Of a stretch of DNA of 44,084 nucleotides, positions 15,195-25,141 are shown one piece after another. This DNA is from a virus: IMG/VR virus record IMGVR_UViG_3300035659_000034, positions 1 through 44,084 of that record; one strand, written 5' to 3'. Position 1 is the first letter of the stretch. Every line of letters begins with the position of its first letter. Below the pieces are notes generated by a model, which had not been told where the DNA came from, searched no databases, and saw only the letters and a program-made list of their open reading frames with translations. The position numbers and the translations under genes are program-made.

Positions 15195-15556
15195 GCAAAA
15201 CCGAAGATCATGTAATTGGACTGAGAGGTTATCGGACAATTAAAGAGGTCCATGAACACGCAGTCCAGGTGTGGAATGATCATCCCTCATGGGACTTTTC
15301 CGAGGTGAGAGATTGGCACATGGCAGTTTTACGTCTTTATGGTGATGGCCATTTCGAGGACATTGCAACAGAAAAAATGGCGACCAGCGTTGATGAGACA
15401 GTAAACGCTTTAGGAGCAAGATTGCATGATGCGAACACAAAGCTAAAAGCTTTGCAAGACTGCAAAATCGACAATGAAAAAAAGATCAGGGCTTTGCAGA
15501 TGCAACTTGGCAGGTTTGCTAAAAAGGATCGGGGCGAAGAAAAAACTAATGAGTGA
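15191..15556 (+). CDS. Helical hypothetical protein
   Basis: 121 residues; starts at GTG overlapping the preceding stop. N-terminal half with aromatic residues (VWNDHPSWDFSEVRDWHMAVLRLYGDG) and C-terminal coiled coil (about 75-115, ARLHDANTKLKALQDCKIDNEKKIRALQ). Function unknown; same operon as the connector genes. Confidence 0.65.
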   Translation: MSKTEDHVIGLRGYRTIKEVHEHAVQVWNDHPSWDFSEVRDWHMAVLRLYGDGHFEDIATEKMATSVDETVNALGARLHDANTKLKALQDCKIDNEKKIRALQMQLGRFAKKDRGEEKTNE

Positions 15557-15938
15557 TCGGTACGTCCGGGATGGATCAAAAAGTTGGGCTGATGTGATTG
15601 TCTGCTTTGACCGTGAAAATCAAAATTGGGTGGTATTCTGGCATGGCTCAAAAATCCTGGAATTTACAACCGGGGAACCCTTCGTTAAATCGAGGGTGGA
15701 AAAGCACCTTTGGAAAATAAAAAACGGTAGACTACGGGACGCTCTCAAAGAAGCGAAAGATTTGAAAGAGCATAACAAACAGAAAATCAAAGAAGATATT
15801 AAATACGCTTCCCGGTCGCTGGCTAAAGACATGTACGATTATTCCAAAGCTCCCATTGAAATAACTTCCAGGGACGGGCAAAGAAAACTTACCATAAATC
15901 CGGGCGGTAAAAAACATTTTCAAATAGCAGGGGGATAA
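15549..15938 (+). CDS. Hypothetical protein before the adaptor
   Basis: 129 residues from ATG 15549, inside an 8-base overlap with the previous gene; the frame is open further upstream (to 15474) but that part overlaps the previous gene. Short beta strands (DVIVCFDRENQNWVVFWHGSKILEFT), then basic helices and a C-terminal strand (KKHFQIAGG). Similar small proteins stand before gp4-like adaptors in related phages; role unknown. Confidence 0.65.
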   Translation: MSDRYVRDGSKSWADVIVCFDRENQNWVVFWHGSKILEFTTGEPFVKSRVEKHLWKIKNGRLRDALKEAKDLKEHNKQKIKEDIKYASRSLAKDMYDYSKAPIEITSRDGQRKLTINPGGKKHFQIAGG

Positions 15939-15939
15939 C

Positions 15940-16572
15940 ATGACTGGCACGCAATTGTTGGCTTACACAAGGTTTTTGATCCAGGAAACTTCTGCAACAT
16001 TTTGGACGGATGCCAATTTGCTTATTTCCCTGAATGCGGCCCTGCGCGAGTGGACCGCGATAATTCAAAAAAGCGACAACAAGTATTACCTTAAATCGGC
16101 GGCCCTGGCCTTATTGGCTGGGGCTAATACTGCTGCTTTGCCTAGTGATTGCACAGGGATTGTTTATTATGTGCAGGACAATGCAAACGATTATAGGCCC
16201 ATGCGCTGGGTCCCATTTAACACGATCCAGCACAATTTAACCGATGATCCTAGCGGGATTTGTTTGGCGGGTGGCTATGTCTATTTTAACGCCAAGCCGA
16301 GTTCGGCCAAATCCTATACGATATTCTATTTCCGTACTCCAACGGCCATCGCTGCTGGTTCAACAGAAATTGACTTTCCGGTTTTACATCATGAGCTTTT
16401 GGCTTATGAGGCCAGCTATATTGCTTATATCCGGGACAATCATGACCCAAGTATTTTAATGCCCAGGCGTAAGCAGGCTATGGATTCGTTCATGACCGCG
16501 TTGGATGAGAATATCGAAGGTGTTCCAAAATTTTCGAGGGGTTCAATAAACGCAAATTTTGATAGCTATTAA
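15940..16572 (+). CDS. Head-tail adaptor (gp4-like, probable)
   Basis: 210 residues. Pattern at the start (TRFLIQETSATFWTDANLLISLNAALREWTAII) is typical of phage head-completion/adaptor proteins (P22 gp4 and HK97 gp6-like connectors): a helix, then a W-x-D segment, then a helix with LNxA. Middle beta part with SDCTGIVYY and Gly-turns. Assigned as the adaptor on top of the portal, just before the nozzle-like gene. Confidence 0.75.
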   Translation: MTGTQLLAYTRFLIQETSATFWTDANLLISLNAALREWTAIIQKSDNKYYLKSAALALLAGANTAALPSDCTGIVYYVQDNANDYRPMRWVPFNTIQHNLTDDPSGICLAGGYVYFNAKPSSAKSYTIFYFRTPTAIAAGSTEIDFPVLHHELLAYEASYIAYIRDNHDPSILMPRRKQAMDSFMTALDENIEGVPKFSRGSINANFDSY

Positions 16573-16589
16573 AAAATAAGGGGGGCGAG

Positions 16590-17321
16590 ATGCCTAAACA
16601 ATGGGTCCAGCCAGGGTCGATTGATAGATCGCCAATGGACATACCAACATTAAACCGGAAGCGTCCGGGCGCGGGCGATGATGCCATGACAGGGGGAATA
16701 ACGGATCGGTTGTTGAGACCGCAGGCAGTTAAGCAACCGGTCCAGGCGTATGAGCCGCAACCGGTTCAACGCATGAATCCAAACAACAGGCCGGTAGGCA
16801 ATCCCGAAAATCAGCGACAAAATAATTTTGTCCCGCCCCCAAATTTCACCCCGCCTGTGCAACAGGGTCCGGTTAACCAACCGCCCCTGGCTATCCCGCA
16901 AGGCCCCAGGACTGGCGGTCAGGGTAGTTGGAGTCCAGACAGCAGGCCACCTGCCCAACCAATGCCACCCCCGCCCCCACCCCAACCGATGCCTCTCGGT
17001 CCACAAACGGGGCAGAATCCGGGAACATGGACACCGCAACCGCAGCAATCAAATATCTTTAGACAAATTGGACAACTCGGTCCACAAACGGGGCAGAATC
17101 CGGGAACATGGACACCGCCTCAATTTCAGCAACCCCCACCCCCGCCATATTACCCGCAATTACAATCCCAGATTCAACCCCAGACTATGTTCCAGCAAGG
17201 GCCGCAAACGGGGCAAGGTCCGGGTTCTTGGACACCGCCTCAATTCATGGAACAACCCCAATTGCCCTGGCAACAGCAACAATTTCCAACCATGTATCAA
17301 GGGCAGTATGGGAGCTATTAA
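16590..17321 (+). CDS. Pro/Gln-rich protein with GPQTGQ repeats
   Basis: 243 residues of low complexity, rich in Pro, Gln, Asn, Gly. Contains a block repeated as GPRTGGQGSWSP, GPQTGQNPGTWTP (twice) and GPQTGQGPGSWTP from about residue 107. The two middle copies are almost identical at DNA level (near 17000-17037 and 17079-17116), pointing to recent duplication. It is likely disordered. GGGG-type ribosome site before 16590. Ends in a TAATG junction with the next gene. Confidence 0.7.
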   Translation: MPKQWVQPGSIDRSPMDIPTLNRKRPGAGDDAMTGGITDRLLRPQAVKQPVQAYEPQPVQRMNPNNRPVGNPENQRQNNFVPPPNFTPPVQQGPVNQPPLAIPQGPRTGGQGSWSPDSRPPAQPMPPPPPPQPMPLGPQTGQNPGTWTPQPQQSNIFRQIGQLGPQTGQNPGTWTPPQFQQPPPPPYYPQLQSQIQPQTMFQQGPQTGQGPGSWTPPQFMEQPQLPWQQQQFPTMYQGQYGSY

Positions 17322-19915
17322 TGCCCAACAATTTTGACGGGGTGCAGGAACACAGATACCCTATAGAGGATTTTTCCGGGGGAATCGTTTCAGATTTGAC
17401 CCTAAAAAAATCTAATGAATTGCTTGACGCGCTTAACGTCATCATTAATCCCAAAGGCGGTTTTAAGAAGCGCAAGGGAAGCGAATTATTAACACCTCCT
17501 TATCTGACTGGTGAAACTCTTACTCAACTTGGTCTTGATTCTGAAAGCAATATCTGGGCTTACGTTTTCTGGGTTAAGGGTATTCCTGAGTTTGCATTTG
17601 AAAAACCGTCTCTAGGTGGTATCCAAACGCGCGGTACATCAGCTCCTATTGCTTATATTGTTACAGGCAATTTTAATACAATTGCTGAAAGAGATATTAT
17701 GGTGTTTGTTGAGTTCGATAGTAATGCTTTATTAGGGGCTTATTACGATGCTTGGATTATAGCATCTGAAACAAAAGGTTTTTATACCAAATACACAGAT
17801 GGAACTATTTATGAAGTTGAGCCTTCCAGCATTTCTTCTGTCAAAACATGCCTTGAAAATGAAAAACCAACCATCTTTTCAACTAAAACCTATATGGATG
17901 ATTATCATACAGTGAAAGAGATTACTTCCGATCAGTTGGAATTGCTCAATTATTGCTTGTTTGGGCATTGGGATAAGATACTTGAAATAATTGAGGATCC
18001 CGAAGAGGCAGACCCAGATACCAGGATTTTTGATTCGACCGTCAATAAACTGACTTCGATGATTGAGCTCTCAACCCGAAACACAACAACCAATGTGAAA
18101 AGTCGTATTTTGTTAGCCACATACTATATTGATTTGGTTGATATGCCTAGCGGCTATTTGACTAAAGGCGTTTTGATCCGCTTGAATAAAAATACAACTG
18201 GCCTGGAAAGCGGTTTAAAGATTTTGACAGTGACAGAACTAAAAACAAATATGTGGACTGATGGAAAACCTGATTGGGCAATGTATCAGAATAGGGCTTT
18301 TTGCGTAAATGGCATAGGAGATGGCACAGGAACGCCTGACCGTATCTGGACGGATGGAACCAGCGTTTATAATATTGGTGTGGCCGCGCCCACAGTCACG
18401 GCGAGCAATTCAACAAATATTGTGAGTGGTGGTTATTTATCTGATGGCGTTTATACTGTCAAGTACTCATTTTACAGGTCAACCGCGTATGGCTGTGAGT
18501 CCAATCTTAATGCCACGGGGCTTGCTGTAACCCTGGCAGGTGGGGGAGCGGTGCAAAGCTTTACCGTTCGGGTAACCCCTTCGGCAGATGCCCAGGTTGA
18601 CAAAATAAAACTCTATCGAACCAAGCTGGGAGACTCAGCTTATTACTATGAGTCCGTTGTAGCCAATACTCCTGACACGGGACAAACCTATAAAACAGTA
18701 ACCTTTGGGGTTTTGAGTGACAATGCCATGTCAACGATTGCTGATAATCTAGGGCTGGGAAACGATAATGACCGACCCGAACCAAGCAATTATATTTGTT
18801 GCACTGCAAACCGCGCCTGGTATGCAACAGCGAATTATATCTATTACAGCAAAATTGACAAACCCGAACAAGTCCCGGCAATTAATCAGATTAGTTTTGA
18901 CCCTGATGATGGCGAGATTATTACCAATTTATCAGCGTTCTCAAACTATGTCATGGTTCAAAAGGAAACAAAAACCTGGATTATTGACGCTAACAATCCA
19001 GACATGGTTAAGCCTATCCAGTTATCAAATAATATTGGCTGTATTTCTAAAAAGACATTTTGCATTTGTGGCAATGGGCAGGAAGTAATCTGGCTTTCCC
19101 AGGAAGGTTTTTACTGGTCTGATGGGGTAAAACTCGAATCGTTATGCAAAAATAAAATTTACTTAGACCTCATGCAAAATGTCGATAAATCAATAATCTC
19201 CAACGCCAGGGCGATCTACTATCCGAGTGAGAATTTATACATTTGCTTTGTACCGTATCTCAATAGCAATTATCGGATTTGGGTTTTTAACCTGCTGGCA
19301 AATCATTGGACCAGGTTTGCCTATGCAGTCATCCCGCATAGTTTTTGCCTTTGGACTGATGACTACGATATTAAGCGGTTGGTTTTTGGCTCACTTTTGC
19401 CTGGCGTGGAGTATGGCAAGCGCAGTTGGTTTTCTCATTTCTTTCTAGCTGACAAAGCCGATCATTACAAGGATGCAAGCGCGACAAGCACATGCGCGGC
19501 TTTAACAACAGTCACTTACACCAATATTACAATCCAGGTAATAACCGGCTGGGATTCGATGGGCAGTTCGGAAATCTTGAAAAGCCTGAGATCGTTCCAC
19601 ATGGATTGGTATAGCCACGGGGCAGCAACGGGTACGATCGCTATCAAAGGCGATTATGGCAATCAGTCTGCTACCAGCATCACCTTAACCCATGCGGGTA
19701 TCCAGAATGAGCCAGTCATAGCAGATTGGGAGCATGGCTATTTATATTTGGAGGGCTGGGACTATCAAATTAATGAAACAGAGAAAGCACCTATTGGGGG
19801 ATTCAATACTTCCCAGAGAAACTTTTCTGTTAAATTTACTGAGACAAGCGATTCATTCATAAAGGTTTACGGTTGGGTACTGTACTTTAAGGCCATGAAT
19901 TATAGAACAGAATGA
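17321..19915 (+). CDS. Tail nozzle/packaged-DNA stabilisation protein (gp10-like)
   Basis: 864 residues from ATG 17321 (the frame stays open upstream to 17108, but that region belongs to the preceding gene). Starts with EHRYPIEDFSGGIVSDLTLKKSNELLDALNVIINPKGGFKKRKGSELL, the beta-rich pattern typical of P22 gp10 / T7 gp12-type proteins which close the portal and form the tube's nozzle. Long beta-propeller-like middle part with repeated Trp/Asp-Gly turns. Call by pattern and position. Confidence 0.75.
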   Translation: MPNNFDGVQEHRYPIEDFSGGIVSDLTLKKSNELLDALNVIINPKGGFKKRKGSELLTPPYLTGETLTQLGLDSESNIWAYVFWVKGIPEFAFEKPSLGGIQTRGTSAPIAYIVTGNFNTIAERDIMVFVEFDSNALLGAYYDAWIIASETKGFYTKYTDGTIYEVEPSSISSVKTCLENEKPTIFSTKTYMDDYHTVKEITSDQLELLNYCLFGHWDKILEIIEDPEEADPDTRIFDSTVNKLTSMIELSTRNTTTNVKSRILLATYYIDLVDMPSGYLTKGVLIRLNKNTTGLESGLKILTVTELKTNMWTDGKPDWAMYQNRAFCVNGIGDGTGTPDRIWTDGTSVYNIGVAAPTVTASNSTNIVSGGYLSDGVYTVKYSFYRSTAYGCESNLNATGLAVTLAGGGAVQSFTVRVTPSADAQVDKIKLYRTKLGDSAYYYESVVANTPDTGQTYKTVTFGVLSDNAMSTIADNLGLGNDNDRPEPSNYICCTANRAWYATANYIYYSKIDKPEQVPAINQISFDPDDGEIITNLSAFSNYVMVQKETKTWIIDANNPDMVKPIQLSNNIGCISKKTFCICGNGQEVIWLSQEGFYWSDGVKLESLCKNKIYLDLMQNVDKSIISNARAIYYPSENLYICFVPYLNSNYRIWVFNLLANHWTRFAYAVIPHSFCLWTDDYDIKRLVFGSLLPGVEYGKRSWFSHFFLADKADHYKDASATSTCAALTTVTYTNITIQVITGWDSMGSSEILKSLRSFHMDWYSHGAATGTIAIKGDYGNQSATSITLTHAGIQNEPVIADWEHGYLYLEGWDYQINETEKAPIGGFNTSQRNFSVKFTETSDSFIKVYGWVLYFKAMNYRTE

Positions 19916-22900
19916 AAGAGCTATTTTTGAGATATGAAGGTCTTGACAAAATTTCGCGGGATAATTTCGTTGAAATCAAAAAAGCCTTTCATGATTCAAA
20001 ATTGCAGGGCGATCTTGATTTTCAAGGCTTATACGACATTAACAATGTGGCGACCCTGGATGTTCACACGTCAATCTATGACGCTGGAACGCTCACGATT
20101 GGCGGTACGTCAACATTTGCTTCTACTGTTACAGTCAATGCGGGGCTATATTGCAGCAACATTATTTATGTAGACAAGGTGTCCAGCTATGGCGCGTTAA
20201 CTTATCTGCAATTATCCAGCATTGGAGCGGTTGGGGTAAAAATCCAATGCAGTGCTTTCGCTACGACCCTAGCCGTGTGGGATTCGGCAGGCAATCTAAG
20301 TAACACTGGTAATATATATCTCAATACTCATGGTATTGGCAACGATGCAAGCGTTTTGACTTTTGCAAGCACGTCAACAGGAAAAGCCACCTTTGCAGGT
20401 GATCTTGATATTACCGGAAAAACCTTGTGCAATTTTGGCGGGGCGATATATATCGACGTTCCTTACAAGCGCGTTGGTATATATTATTCAACCCCTGATT
20501 ATGCTTTTACTATTAAGGGTAATCTGCAATTCATTCAAGTGGCCGCGCCGATTGCTTGTGTTGCCGCATTGGGTACGGGTGCAGGCAATATTGATAATGG
20601 AGCACATCGCTATTCGGTGACTTATATTAATTACGATGGTGAAACCGATCTGGGGGCATGGTCGAACACTATTACAGTTTCGGATAAAACTGCAAATGGC
20701 AAGATTAATTTGAGTTCCATTCCGGTTAGTTCTGATGCGAAAGTTTGGCAAAAACAAATCTTTAGAACCAAAGTTGGAGATTTAGGAACTGCTTTTTTGC
20801 TTGCGATAATTTTAAATAATGTAACGACCTATGCTGACAATACTGCTGATGTTGATTTGGGTGTTAGTGGGTATCGCAAAGAAAATACGACTGCCGGTCA
20901 ATTTTATATTGGTTATGCCAAAGCTGCAATTTTTGGGATTTATAATACAAGCTTTGGTTATAATGCCTTAAACAATAATACGACTGGTAATTCATTGACG
21001 GCTATTGGTTCGGGTGCTTTATATTCAAACACGGTTGGGTATGACTCAGTGGCCATTGGTTACGATGCGTTATATCTTGCAACTGGATCGGTTGATTGTG
21101 TGGCAATTGGCTATGCTTCAATTTTAAATGCGATCATTCCAAATAATTGTGTAGCTATTGGTAGTCAAACTCTTAGAGAGGGCATTACGCTCAAATATTG
21201 TGTAGCCATTGGTAATGATGCTTTAATTAAAAATGACGGTGATTACAATACAGCCATTGGCTATCAGGCAGAATATTACAATGTTGATGGCACTTACTTG
21301 ACTGCCATCGGATACCAGGCTGGGAAAGGCGTTACTGGAAATAGTCATAGTAATAACGTTTTGGTTGGAGCGTTGGCCGGCACTGGTATAACCACGGGGA
21401 GCAACAATATTTTTGTTGGAAAATCCAGTGGTGAAAATTGCACTTCGGGCGGAACAAATATTATAATTGCCTATGACGTGGATTTGCCCACGGCTTCAAC
21501 CTCAAATTATCTGAATTTAGGTGGTGTTTTGACCGGTAACACGTCAACCTTGGCCGGAAATATTGTTGGTGATTTCTCAGTAGCAACAAATAAATTGACG
21601 GTGGCGGCTGCAACCGGAGACACAATTGTTGCCGGAACATTAACCTTAAATGGCAATTTGATTGGCGTTACTTTGGATGAGCTTGACGATGTTGTCATCA
21701 CTGCTCCTTATTCTCCACAGTCTTTAACATACAATGGAGTTAATTGGATTAATTCAGATATTCACGTGGTGAGTGCTGGCAAAGGTATTGAATTTTACAT
21801 TGATGATACTCCGTCGGGTGTGCTTACATATAACTCATTACTGACTTATCCTACTGGTGCGGCGGAAGATATTGACTCGGCAACTGTCAATTCAGTATCC
21901 GGGGAAGTTTTGATTGATTCATATATTATGAATCCTACTTCCAGGACAATCATAGATGCGGGAGAGTGGTCGTTTAAGACCTATTGCAAGGTTGATGTAA
22001 CACCCGGTTTGACTGAAATAATTATTAGGGTTTACAAAAAAGCTGCTGGGGATGCGGGTACTGAAACTGAATTGTTTAATGTTTCAACCGGTGAAATCAA
22101 CAATGTGGCGGTTGAATTTTTGGAAATCATTTCAGTGCAATCAAGTTTTGTTATTTTAGTTACGGACAGAATTTTAATTAAATTTTATGGTAAGACAAAT
22201 TCTGTGCCAAATATATTAGTCAGTTTGTATCATAACGGCGTTTTGCACTGCACCCATATTGATACTCCTCTGGGTACGATGCACAATGATTTATTCAATA
22301 TTCAAGGTGGATCGGCAACCGAGAGATACCATTTAAGTTTGGCTGAATACACTGAATTACAGGCAGTTGATTCAACCTATTTGCCTTTGGCTGGTGGAAC
22401 TATGGCCGGGGCTATTAACATGGGCAATAGGGCTATCAGCAATATTTTAACATTGGCTACCACATCAACAATCACAGCCGGGGGAAATGTTTTGATTGGA
22501 GCCAACGGAATTGGGAACAATGCCTCAGTGTTGACTTTCGCCGCAACCGCGACTGGACTTGCCACATTTGCTGGGGCGGTCAGATCGACAGGTGATTTCG
22601 ATATTGCCACTACAAAGCTAACGGTCGCTGCTGCAACAGGAAACACAGCCATTGCTGGAACATTAAACGTGTCTGGCTTATCAAGATTCGGGGATGCGAT
22701 TGCTCCTACAAATTCCCTTGATTTGTCCATTGCCACAGGCGCATTGTCAACCCCGGACATTGTGTTTTGGGGAACCCTTGCTGCCGGACCGACGGTTTAT
22801 AATTCTGGTCGCATTTACTCATCCTTTAACTCAACTGGTGGTGGCTATGATAAGGCTCAAATATCGTTACAGTTACCGACTGCTCTAAACACGTTCAATG

Positions 22901-23466
22901 ACATGGTTTTTGTGAAAGGCAATAAGGTTGGAGCGATTTTTGAATGCAAGATGGGCATAAACACCAGTGCGCCCGAACAGATCATCCATGCTGTGACAAC
23001 CCACACCGATATTCAGTTTTGGATTGAGTCAGGAGCAAGCAGAGTTTGTGGTTTCCGCGTAGATGATACCGCATCGCTTACTAAGTTCATAAGCAGTTGG
23101 CGGACGGGTAGTGCTTATAATATGGCCTTTGAGTTCGGGACTGTTACCAAGATGGTCCTGACTACAACCGGGCAATTGGTCATTAATGACACTGCTGTGA
23201 CTTCGGGCATGACCTTGGATGTGAATGGCAAATCAAATTTTCGTGATGATTTAACCATCATTTCGGCCAAGAATATTGTCTTATCTACAACCACGGGAAC
23301 CAAAATAGCGACTGGCGCAACTCAACTTATGGGTTTCTGGAACGCAACGCCAGTGGATCAGCCCGCGCTTATCGCGGTCGCTGATGGCAGTTTAGCAAGT
23401 GTTACCGCCCAATTTAATTTATTGTTGGCGAGTATGAAAGAAATTGGTTTAATTGCGAGTGCTTAA
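19912..23466 (+). CDS. Tail fibre / receptor-binding protein
   Basis: 1184 residues. N-terminal helix (about 1-45) likely attaches to the tail. Then beta repeats: GIGN(D/N)ASVLTF and TKLTVAAATG occur twice each. A central head-like repeat stretch (about 350-530) has AIGYNAL, AIGSGAL, AIGYDAL and AIGYQA units as in YadA-head and phage fibre domains. There is also a LPLAGGTMAGAINMG motif typical of tail fibres. C-terminus ends in a short helix. ATGA overlap with the previous gene. Confidence 0.85.
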   Translation: MKELFLRYEGLDKISRDNFVEIKKAFHDSKLQGDLDFQGLYDINNVATLDVHTSIYDAGTLTIGGTSTFASTVTVNAGLYCSNIIYVDKVSSYGALTYLQLSSIGAVGVKIQCSAFATTLAVWDSAGNLSNTGNIYLNTHGIGNDASVLTFASTSTGKATFAGDLDITGKTLCNFGGAIYIDVPYKRVGIYYSTPDYAFTIKGNLQFIQVAAPIACVAALGTGAGNIDNGAHRYSVTYINYDGETDLGAWSNTITVSDKTANGKINLSSIPVSSDAKVWQKQIFRTKVGDLGTAFLLAIILNNVTTYADNTADVDLGVSGYRKENTTAGQFYIGYAKAAIFGIYNTSFGYNALNNNTTGNSLTAIGSGALYSNTVGYDSVAIGYDALYLATGSVDCVAIGYASILNAIIPNNCVAIGSQTLREGITLKYCVAIGNDALIKNDGDYNTAIGYQAEYYNVDGTYLTAIGYQAGKGVTGNSHSNNVLVGALAGTGITTGSNNIFVGKSSGENCTSGGTNIIIAYDVDLPTASTSNYLNLGGVLTGNTSTLAGNIVGDFSVATNKLTVAAATGDTIVAGTLTLNGNLIGVTLDELDDVVITAPYSPQSLTYNGVNWINSDIHVVSAGKGIEFYIDDTPSGVLTYNSLLTYPTGAAEDIDSATVNSVSGEVLIDSYIMNPTSRTIIDAGEWSFKTYCKVDVTPGLTEIIIRVYKKAAGDAGTETELFNVSTGEINNVAVEFLEIISVQSSFVILVTDRILIKFYGKTNSVPNILVSLYHNGVLHCTHIDTPLGTMHNDLFNIQGGSATERYHLSLAEYTELQAVDSTYLPLAGGTMAGAINMGNRAISNILTLATTSTITAGGNVLIGANGIGNNASVLTFAATATGLATFAGAVRSTGDFDIATTKLTVAAATGNTAIAGTLNVSGLSRFGDAIAPTNSLDLSIATGALSTPDIVFWGTLAAGPTVYNSGRIYSSFNSTGGGYDKAQISLQLPTALNTFNDMVFVKGNKVGAIFECKMGINTSAPEQIIHAVTTHTDIQFWIESGASRVCGFRVDDTASLTKFISSWRTGSAYNMAFEFGTVTKMVLTTTGQLVINDTAVTSGMTLDVNGKSNFRDDLTIISAKNIVLSTTTGTKIATGATQLMGFWNATPVDQPALIAVADGSLASVTAQFNLLLASMKEIGLIASA

Positions 23467-23889
23467 ATGGCATTACTATTAAGTAATACAGTGTGGGAAG
23501 GGACTAGCGTTGAGAGTAGGCCGACGTATGCCCAAGGTGCTAGAGATGGTCATTTCTATAAAGAGCTTGATACTGGCGAGACTTACATCCGTATCAATGG
23601 TATCTTTACTTTTATTAATCTTGGCCTTTCCTATATTAAAGCTACAAAATCAGGGAAAATAACTACCGATGCGAACGGTATATTCAATGTTGTTTTTGTT
23701 ACACCTTTTATCAACAATATTTATACGGTCACTTTGACTATTGAGTTTTACACGGGGAAGCCTGCAATTGTATTGTTTTCTAACATTACCAATACTGGAT
23801 TTACAATAACCACGTTAAATTCAAAAAGTGGAAACGCAGAAGGCAATTTGAACGTGGCCTGGTTAGCGACCAGAGACTATAACCCATAA
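23467..23889 (+). CDS. Fibre tip/lectin-like domain protein
   Basis: 140 residues. Begins with TVWEGTSVESRPTYAQGARDGHFYKELDTGETYIRINGIF, followed by a beta-sandwich domain (about 55-138) with KITTDANGIFNVVFVTPF, NTGFTITT and a final NVAWLATRDYNP strand, like the small lectin/gp53-type tips of phage fibres. Starts one base after the stop of the long fibre gene. Probably binds host surface sugar or caps the fibre. Confidence 0.65.
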   Translation: MALLLSNTVWEGTSVESRPTYAQGARDGHFYKELDTGETYIRINGIFTFINLGLSYIKATKSGKITTDANGIFNVVFVTPFINNIYTVTLTIEFYTGKPAIVLFSNITNTGFTITTLNSKSGNAEGNLNVAWLATRDYNP

Positions 23890-23900
23890 GGAATAATGAG

Positions 23901-24212
23901 ATGAGTCAAGAAAAAATTATCCCAATTCCCGGTCAAAACATTAGCCTTTATCTGCCAAGCTGTATGACCTATTTCAGTCAGTTCAATATCTATGGCACAA
24001 CTACGGCGAGCATTGGCTCAGAAAAAGTCGGCGTGAATTTTAAAATGTCAATGTTACCAGATTACAACGGGCTTACGGACACACAAAAAACAATCGTAAA
24101 AAATTGGGAAAAGATAAAAATTGCCAAGGCTTTAAATTTAACTGTTTTAAATCTGACGGGAACCATTGGAACCCTGACTTATGCAGATATAGATGATTCA
24201 TGGTTTAGTTAA
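23901..24212 (+). CDS. Hypothetical small virion-region protein
   Basis: 103 residues; a GGAAT ribosome site precedes 23901. Mixed beta (IPGQNISLYLPSCMTYFSQFNIYG) and helical (LTDTQKTIVKNWEKIKIAKALNLT) content; family not recognised. Same operon as fibre genes. Confidence 0.6.
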   Translation: MSQEKIIPIPGQNISLYLPSCMTYFSQFNIYGTTTASIGSEKVGVNFKMSMLPDYNGLTDTQKTIVKNWEKIKIAKALNLTVLNLTGTIGTLTYADIDDSWFS

Positions 24213-24229
24213 GGACAAGGAGTAAAAAA

Positions 24230-24670
24230 ATGAGTGAAACAAACGTTTCTTTTTCTGCCGGGCTGGCTGAGTCTGGCCGTTATATGGACAAAATTGTTTA
24301 CAAAGCTACTGCAACAACTCTGCTCAGTACCACAGTACCGCAGGTGTTGGGCGGGGAAATTTCGGGTTGTCAAGGTGCAGATTTTATCAATTTGACCTTT
24401 GAGCTTGACATTAATAGCGCACAAAATGTCAGGATATATTTGTACGGGATGTATGCCACGGCTGGATCAGAATATCTTGTCCCATACAAGGATTCGAGCG
24501 ATGGGACAACGGACTATTATGAAGTTCCTACCGATGCAGACGCGCATCGTTTCGTGAGTTGGACGGTCAACAAGGCTTTTCCCATCTATGTGTTTAGAGC
24601 TTTGATGGCGACCGATGGCGGGACCGATCCAGACATCGAACATAGTGAAGTGAGTATATCTAGGAGGTAA
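24230..24670 (+). CDS. Hypothetical virion protein
   Basis: 146 residues with AAGGAGT site. Beta-rich, includes ISGCQGADFINLTFELDINSAQNVRIYLYG and an acidic C-terminus. Its composition suggests a fibre-associated or minor structural protein. No family recognised. The next gene begins 2 bases after its stop. Confidence 0.6.
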   Translation: MSETNVSFSAGLAESGRYMDKIVYKATATTLLSTTVPQVLGGEISGCQGADFINLTFELDINSAQNVRIYLYGMYATAGSEYLVPYKDSSDGTTDYYEVPTDADAHRFVSWTVNKAFPIYVFRALMATDGGTDPDIEHSEVSISRR

Positions 24671-24672
24671 TC

Positions 24673-25140
24673 ATGCCAGTACCAGGACAAATGCCAATGC
24701 CACCCCAGGGACCACCCCAGGGACCGCCACCGGGACCAGGACCGGGACCAGGACCGGGACCAGGACCGGGACCAGGACCGGGCGCACCCATGCCCCAGGA
24801 TCAGGGACAAGGTATGCCTGGGGGAGAGGGCGATATTAAGACACAGATAGATCAGATTGTTTCCCAGATGCCTCCTGAAAAGATGCAACAAATTGTTGGG
24901 ATGGATCAGAAATCAGCTTTGAAAATGCTTATGGATATATTTTTGCAGGTTGGTTTGGATAAGCCATTGTCCCTGGATTTAGCGGGTGTATTGTATGAAG
25001 CCATTCTGACTAAAGCTCAACAATCAACAAATTCAACACTGTCAATGATGAACCCGAATTTCACAAAAACTATGTCTCAACAAAATCCAGAAGCGGAGCA
25101 AGGTCCGAAGCAACCGCTATTGCCGACATTGGGGGGGTAG
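24673..25140 (+). CDS. Pro/Gly-repeat protein
   Basis: 155 residues. Residues about 10-38 are a run of Pro-Gly dipeptides encoded by a 12-bp tandem repeat (24728-24781, unit GGACCAGGACCG) prone to slippage, preceded by QGPPQGPP. The C-terminal part is helical (IDQIVSQMPPEKMQQIV). Good AGGAGG site. Function unknown; sits before ejection-type proteins. Confidence 0.65.
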   Translation: MPVPGQMPMPPQGPPQGPPPGPGPGPGPGPGPGPGPGAPMPQDQGQGMPGGEGDIKTQIDQIVSQMPPEKMQQIVGMDQKSALKMLMDIFLQVGLDKPLSLDLAGVLYEAILTKAQQSTNSTLSMMNPNFTKTMSQQNPEAEQGPKQPLLPTLGG

Positions 25141-25141
25141 T

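Noticed and set aside
22377-22760. 127-codon - strand frame in the fibre gene
   Set aside because: Antisense shadow of repeat-rich fibre coding; low-complexity Ala/Val/Pro sequence without start signals.
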